A DNA stretch of 64,000 nucleotides from Polyodon spathula (Eukaryota > Chordata > Actinopteri > Acipenseriformes > Polyodontidae). Of this stretch, positions 59,106 to 64,000 are shown piece by piece. The number at the start of each line of letters is the position of its first letter. Position 1 is the stretch's first letter. A program made the translations under genes and the position numbers. Under the pieces are notes generated by a model. The model did not search any database and was not told where the DNA came from. It was given only the letters and a program-made list of their open reading frames with translations. The stretch spans positions 79,460,118-79,524,117 of the forward strand of contig NC_054537.1 of the NCBI RefSeq assembly GCF_017654505.1. Direction: 5' to 3'.

Positions 59106-61796
59106 GCTCCAAAAAAATCACCTAAATATATTTTTGGATAGATGTTGATGAGGTCTACAAGAATCAAGCAAAACATTTTGGTATCTTTGGATTTTTGACA
59201 GATTTTAGAAGTTGCATTCAAGCATTGCTTATGGCCACTTTAATGCTAAAGTACCACATAGTCCTGTGGGGAGATTTGAAACAAAGTGTTTCACATAATT
59301 TGGAAGAGTGGTCCCTAATGTTCTTACAACAATACTAACATTTTAGGGTTGGGCTGAAGTTAGAGTAAAACTCGCACCCCTCGTCTGGCAACTTGCCAAA
59401 AGTGAGTTAGGTGCACCTGGTATTTTTTTTCCCTATGAAGCCCTATTCATTACGAGCTCTAGTCGAACAAATCGCTACACATGATGGAAGCATTTAAGTT
59501 GAGCCTGGAGCGATTTCTGGTCAGGGTGACTTTTTCACTTTAGGAAATTAAAGGTTTGTCATTTCTAGGCCCTAAAACCCCCAGATGAATTTTTCTAGCA
59601 AAATCTGAGATGGTCAGGCAACAAAATGCCCCAGTTTTGTGGTTGAATTGGTGTGGAATGACCCTAATGCTAAATTATCCTATAATCATGTTCAATTGAA
59701 ATGCTAAAATATTATTCCCTGGTGGTGTTTTTTTTTTGTTTTCATTACACCTTGCATCTTTGTCACACCAGGCAAAACAAACATGATCATTATTATTTGA
59801 TATATTGTTAAATGTCATTAGCTAGGACTAATGTATTTCAAGTCTCATTCTCAGATATAATGTGTGGATATTAAAATCCCTGTCATATTTTACAATGCTT
59901 TACAGTAGGAATGTGCAGATAATCAGATTTAAGTATCATGCTTTTCATCGGCAGGTATTAAGTGAAACCAAAACAAACCTGTTAAATGGTTTATTTCAAC
60001 AAGACAAGCTGGCTTTTGCTCATTTGCCCTCATCTGTACACCTGAGTTCCAATCTGTAACAGTGAACTTATGGATTTTGTTTGAAACAGAGGTGCTTTCT
60101 CCTTGCTGTGCTCCTACTTTATACATGCAAGCAATCAATTAAACAATTTTGGTTGACCACATTCCTACGAGGTTTTTAAGATACCCTCCAATCAGGACTT
60201 AGTCTTGTCCAGCCATATTCTCACCAAGCTAGCTTGTCTGCCTGTTGGAGGTGAACTAGAAATAATGCAGGTATTTTACCCTAATTCCCTGCCCCACTTA
60301 CAATATTGATAGATTTCAAGGGATGGAGGGCACCTCAGATCTGAAGGCATAGATCTGAACAGTAGCAGAGTCAGTTGGTATAAAAAAAATACCAAAAAAA
60401 CTATGCATTTGTCAATGCCCTAGTCCATTAGTCATATAACATTATTGTAGATGAAATGAGAACAGAAAAAATATATATACAATATGATTTAATAAACGGC
60501 CAGCTTGGCTGTGTAGCATGGTGCCGTGTAAACTGTACAAACTCATGTGTTCTACATAATCAGAATGTGTTGATTGCTGAATGTCATAAATCATTGCTTG
60601 TGGTTATAGAAATTAAGGAAAGTCTGAGGCTTCCTGTACAAATTATGTTTTTATAGTGTTTGCTTACGGTTTGATTTAGTGTGTTAGACGCACCTGATTT
60701 ATCTTTCATGTGATGAATGAAAACCTTGGAGGTTCTCAAGAGTACTATCCTTGGATCAGTTTCTAATAATCTGATTGTTGAACCACAAGATCTCCTGGGC
60801 TATGTTGTGAAGAACATGGAGATTAATGAGTGAAGGATACAGGAAAGACACGAGCCCCCATCTCTGCACCTGAGCTCAGCATCCCAATTCCCCACTCAAG
60901 CGTGAATACTGTGATTTTTTTGAAGGATATCTTATCAGCCTCTCACTCTTAAAGCAGCTCCTTAAGTAAAAAGCTGTGCTGATTTGATGTGTGCAGTAGA
61001 AACCACACTTGGAAAGTGCTTAAAGTAACACTAAGGCAATTTAAAAAAAAAAAAAAAAAACTTTTGTTTTTGTCTGGTATTATTAAAGTGGAGTACAAGT
61101 GGTGCTATACAGCATTTTGTTTGTCAGTGGTTTTGAATTGTTCTGAATTGTGTTGCTCGAATAAGATATTTAAAAGAAAAAAAAAAGTTCTGTTGCTCGA
61201 TAAAACTGGTAGCCATCTTGCTTGCAAACCTTGCTAATTTGGCATGTTTTGTTTTCTGGTCTTGTGACCGTTCAACTGTGATCTTTTGTCTGAATGGTAA
61301 AGCACTAAATCAAGAGATTTAAAAGGACACAATTACACATTTCTCAAGGAGGAAATAAAACACTGCAAAACAACAAAGATCTTGGAGCCATGTGTCAGCT
61401 AGATTGAGCATGTTTTCTCTTAGAAAAGTAGTAACACAATTCATTTTGCAAAAGTAGAATCGCTAATGTGACTGTAGCCACTTGACCTTATGATGTTTCC
61501 TACAGTGAGATAAGTGGTAATAAACCTATGGTAGGGAACATCATTACAAGCTTGTATGTAGACCAGTAAGCATCTGTAGCTAGAGACTAAAACCACCTCA
61601 ATTTTGGTTCTGTTAATAGGTTTCCCATTTGGAAGTGCCCAAATGGAGACATTCCAGGCTGGGCCTTGTCTTGCCTCCATGGTTTATAGCACCATCCAAC
61701 AATTGGAATGGAGGGTCCACCCGTGATCTTAACTATTAATTGGCAAATGGGTTTCAGTGGTGACATTGTAATTGGACATTTCAACTTTTTTCAAAT

Positions 61797-61855
61797 TCAA
61801 TCAATCTTTATTTTATATAGCGCCTTTCATTGTGGACCACCATCACAAAACAATA
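61797..61855 (-). repeat. SINE family B tail fragment
   Basis: TTTATATAGCGCCTTTCATT then GTGGACCACCATCACAAA is the same tail as at 40192-40231. It stops at the TA where the Tc1-like relic begins, so the rest was lost or displaced. Confidence 0.7.
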
Positions 61856-61857
61856 TA

Positions 61858-62645
61858 CAGTGCCTTGCCATATTAAAATGAGCAGTCTTGAAACAGAGGT
61901 GACATTTATTATACCAAACTGAGTCACAACATAAGCACAAAACCTGAGCAGAAACAAACATATTAGTATCTTTTGCCTTTTGCATTAGGCATGCCCTGAA
62001 CCAGTGCTGGGATGCAATCGATAAGATTCTGTATCACACTCTCTGGTCCAAATTTTGCCGTAGTTCAAAGAGATTTGACTGCAGGTTCAATCACGTTGGC
62101 AGGTAGAGGTCAGGTGTTCCTCAGTTGTTTTATTGTGGTGTTCCTAGACATGTTTGATAGGGTTCATGTTGGGACTCTGAAGAGTCCAGGGAAGAAGCTG
62201 CAGCCCCTCTCGTCTCTTCCAGGCTGTGGCGATTCTGGACGTATGGCATGTGGCGCAGTCTGGCTGAACGATGATTCTGAAAGAATTGCAGTGCAATGTG
62301 CCGAATTGAGATGTGCCTCAATGAACACCAACTCTGTCTTTCCACTGAACCAAATCACACCCCAGATCATGAAGCTGCAGCCAACATGTTTTACCATTGC
62401 CTTTCAGCAATTGTTTCACAGTTCATCTTCATCCCTTCTCCATACCCAAATGTGCCTGTTTGAATTGAATTGTTGGGAGTGGGACTTCTCTGAGATCAGA
62501 ATGTTCCTCCAAAACTGAAGTGGTCTGACAGTCCCAGTGTTTTCTGTGATGTACATTTCGTCGCTCATTGCAGCCCAGACTCTGCAGAACCGTTGTGCTG
62601 TACGTTGGCTCATGGGAGTTTAACAAACCCCTGCTTTCTTTTCAC
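61858..62645 (-). mobile_element. Tc1-like transposon relic (third family)
   Basis: The left end reads TA then CAGTGCCTTGCCATATT, a Tc1-type terminus. On the minus strand the transposase part reads SHEPTYSTTVLQSLGCNERR, VLEEHSDLREV, HLGMEKG, then MVKHVGCSFMIWGVIWFSGK, TELVFIEAHLNSAHCTAILS. The family pattern of a WG(V/C)..W.SG step after GG/CS is recognisable. It overlaps the 15-kb fragment over about 300 bp. No right terminal repeat was found, and the N-terminal half is missing. Confidence 0.75.
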
Positions 62646-62879
62646 TACTAAGCTGTAACTTCATTTAAGCATCAATTTATAGTCATATTTGATTGTTTTT
62701 ACTTGAGAGTAGCTGTTATTTACTTCATGTTAATATTGGACTCTACTGTTGCCAAGACACAATGAGATAGTCGTAATGGGGACCAGCCAGGACGTAGCTT
62801 TGCTGTAATGTATGAGCCTTCAATGCTTTCCCTCTGCCAGGCAATGCGGATTTCCTATTGGCCCGGTGTTGATGGCAGA

Positions 62880-63003
62880 AGTGTAATGCTGACTCCAGGG
62901 GTGAGCCTATTTGGGCCTTGCTGGCACATCAGCACATATACGGTGATGCTGGCTCCAGGGATCAGCCACAGTAGGGCCTCCCTAGCGCTCAGCATGGAAA
63001 CCA
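62880..63003. repeat. two 61-bp tandem units
   Basis: TAATGCTGACTCCAGGGGTG followed 61 bp later by TGATGCTGGCTCCAGGGATC, each unit ending in a CAGCAC/TCAGCA stretch. They sit just before the LINE tail at 62999 and may be part of that LINE's 3' region. Confidence 0.6.
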
Positions 63004-63255
63004 TCTGGAATGGCTGGGTGAGTCACCTTGCAGGGGACATCCGATAGGCACATCCTGTCTTCTGTGTTTCGTTGACTTGCCCACAACACCTTGGGAAGGC
63101 ATGGCAGTGATGCTGGCTTCCCAACACTTTTCTCTCCTCCAGCCCAGTTTACTTAGCTTAGCCATCCATTCCTTTTCATTGAAGTTAACGCCTTCTTTCA
63201 CTCTTTTGAAGTCTCCAATCGTCCTTTTTCCTCCTGAACCAGAGCCATTTGCCAC
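62999..63255 (-). mobile_element. LINE 3' tail, same family as 56615-56890
   Basis: Shared blocks with the 56.6-kb copy: GTCTTCTGTGTTT.GTTGAC, AGCCCAGTTTACTTA, CCATCCATT.CTTTTCATT and AACCAGAGCCA. No coding domain is left. A CT tract follows. Confidence 0.65.

Positions 63256-63258
<3 letters not shown>

Positions 63259-63302
<44 letters not shown>
63259..63302. repeat. CT microsatellite
   Basis: About 22 uninterrupted CT units next to the LINE tail. Confidence 0.95.
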
Positions 63303-63306
<4 letters not shown>

Positions 63307-63850
63307 ATGCTGGGAGTGCGGGATGTTTGAGGGAGGTACGGGAGAATCTGTTATTTATTTATTATTTATAGACTAGTTTTATTTACTGATTTATACTGAA
63401 TTTAAACGTTTTAGGGCTGTTTATTGGAAGCTCCCCCGTTTTCATTTGAATCCTTGCCTTGTATGCATGGGGTGAAGATAGTTACAGAGGAATACGTATC
63501 TGTGGACTTGCTGTGGGGAAGGTAGTTGGGTTTAAAAATATAATGTCTGCATCTCGAATGAATCGGGCAGTAGTTATTTTTTTTTAATAAATTAAATTCT
63601 AGTGAATAGGGTGGTAGAGGAGGGTGTTATTAATGACACTTTCATCGCCGTTCTGTGGCTGGCTTCACCTGTAAGCAGGATCACCATTTCCAATGATCCC
63701 TCGTTCATGAGGAATGTGATTCTGGAGCAAGAGCTGCAGTGATACAGTAAACTAGTGTCGCCGATTAAAACGTTTAAGTCTTGGGTTTAAAGCGCCAGAT
63801 ATAAAACATGTAATTTCTTTTCGGAGGCAAGTATCAATGAAAATGAATGA

Positions 63851-64000
63851 GCCATGGGCTATGACAACATCCCCCCAGAATTCCTGAAGCATTTAGGACC
63901 ACGGGTAAGGTCATGGCTGGCTGGGTTTCTAACGCGTGTCCTGTCAGAGTACCACATGCCACGAGTTTGGCGATGCTCAAAAGTCATCGCTATCCTGAAA
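63851..64000 (+). CDS. non-LTR reverse transcriptase fragment, 5'-truncated, runs off the window
   Basis: Fifty codons are open to the last base. They read MGYDNIPPEFLKHLGPRVRS, then WLAGFLTRVLSEYHMPRVWR and SKVIAIL. This matches the RT segment of LINEs that begins (A)GxDxIxPEfLK and ends with W..a.VI.i.K. A stop (TGA, 63848-63850) immediately precedes it, so the copy seems 5'-truncated in the RT. No lesion is visible in the part present, unlike the other LINEs here, so it may be recent. Clade not assigned. Confidence 0.75.

Larger units (their letters stand above)
56446..64000 (+). other. nudcd1 intron 6 (incomplete)
   Basis: The intron starts at the GTAAGC donor and runs off the window. 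It holds LINE tails, SINE pieces, a Tc1-like relic and a CT tract, listed separately. I see nothing identifiable in 57750-58655, 59110-61790, 62650-62880 and 63310-63850, except A/T homopolymers. Confidence 0.8.

Noticed and set aside
56446..64000. Next nudcd1 exon
   Set aside because: No stretch matching the continuation of the CS domain after MKEDK was found in any plus frame before the window ends.

Overview
The window is vertebrate nuclear DNA from a ray-finned fish. It is AT-rich, intron-dominated and full of fish-type transposons (Tc1-like, Harbinger, DIRS, Gmr1-like gypsy, CR1/L2-like LINE, tRNA-derived SINEs). I recall the LINE 3' end and two of the SINE families from sturgeon-type genomes, so a sturgeon or paddlefish is my best guess. 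That is inference and was not checked against any database.

The only host gene I can support is nudcd1 (NudC domain-containing protein 1, known in humans as CML66) on the + strand. Five internal coding exons are present: 228-382, 15777-15962, 31979-32162, 35588-35779 and 56238-56445. All have AG/GT splice borders and phases that join without a break, giving about 308 contiguous residues. Exon 1 lies before the window. The rest of the CS domain and the C-terminal exons lie beyond base 64000. Everything else is intron.

Region by region. Intron 383-15776 holds a dead Tc1-like element (885-2138) and a decayed DIRS tyrosine-recombinase retrotransposon (2957-9613). A piggyBac-like TTAA element sits inside the DIRS element, with a different Tc1-like element inside that. 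A fragment of a third Tc1-like family follows near 15 kb. Intron 15963-31978 holds a fourth Tc1-like relic (about 17.8-18.7 kb), a GC-rich unclassified repeat (20.5-21.3 kb), a possible piggyBac fragment (22.1-22.8 kb), an L1-type ORF2 tail (24.2 kb), a 5'-truncated CR1/L2-like LINE with a 9-bp target duplication (26.7-28.1 kb) and two SINEs. Intron 32163-35587 holds only simple repeats. Intron 35780-56237 holds a broken THAP domain (38.4 kb), a SINE, a deletion derivative of the first Tc1-like family (41.3-42.3 kb), a Harbinger relic (43.2-44.2 kb), a 240-bp TG/TA tract and a Gmr1-like Ty3/gypsy element with protease-integrase-RT order (45.8-49.9 kb). Intron 56446-64000 holds LINE tails, SINE pieces, another Tc1-like relic and, at the very end, a 5'-truncated but open reverse transcriptase fragment.

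No operon, phage, CRISPR array or rRNA is present. The strongest signals are the three-layer nested insertion with recognisable DIRS inverted and internal complementary repeats, the copia-like domain order and SCAN-like gag of the Gmr1 element, and the loss of all three DDE residues in one transposase.
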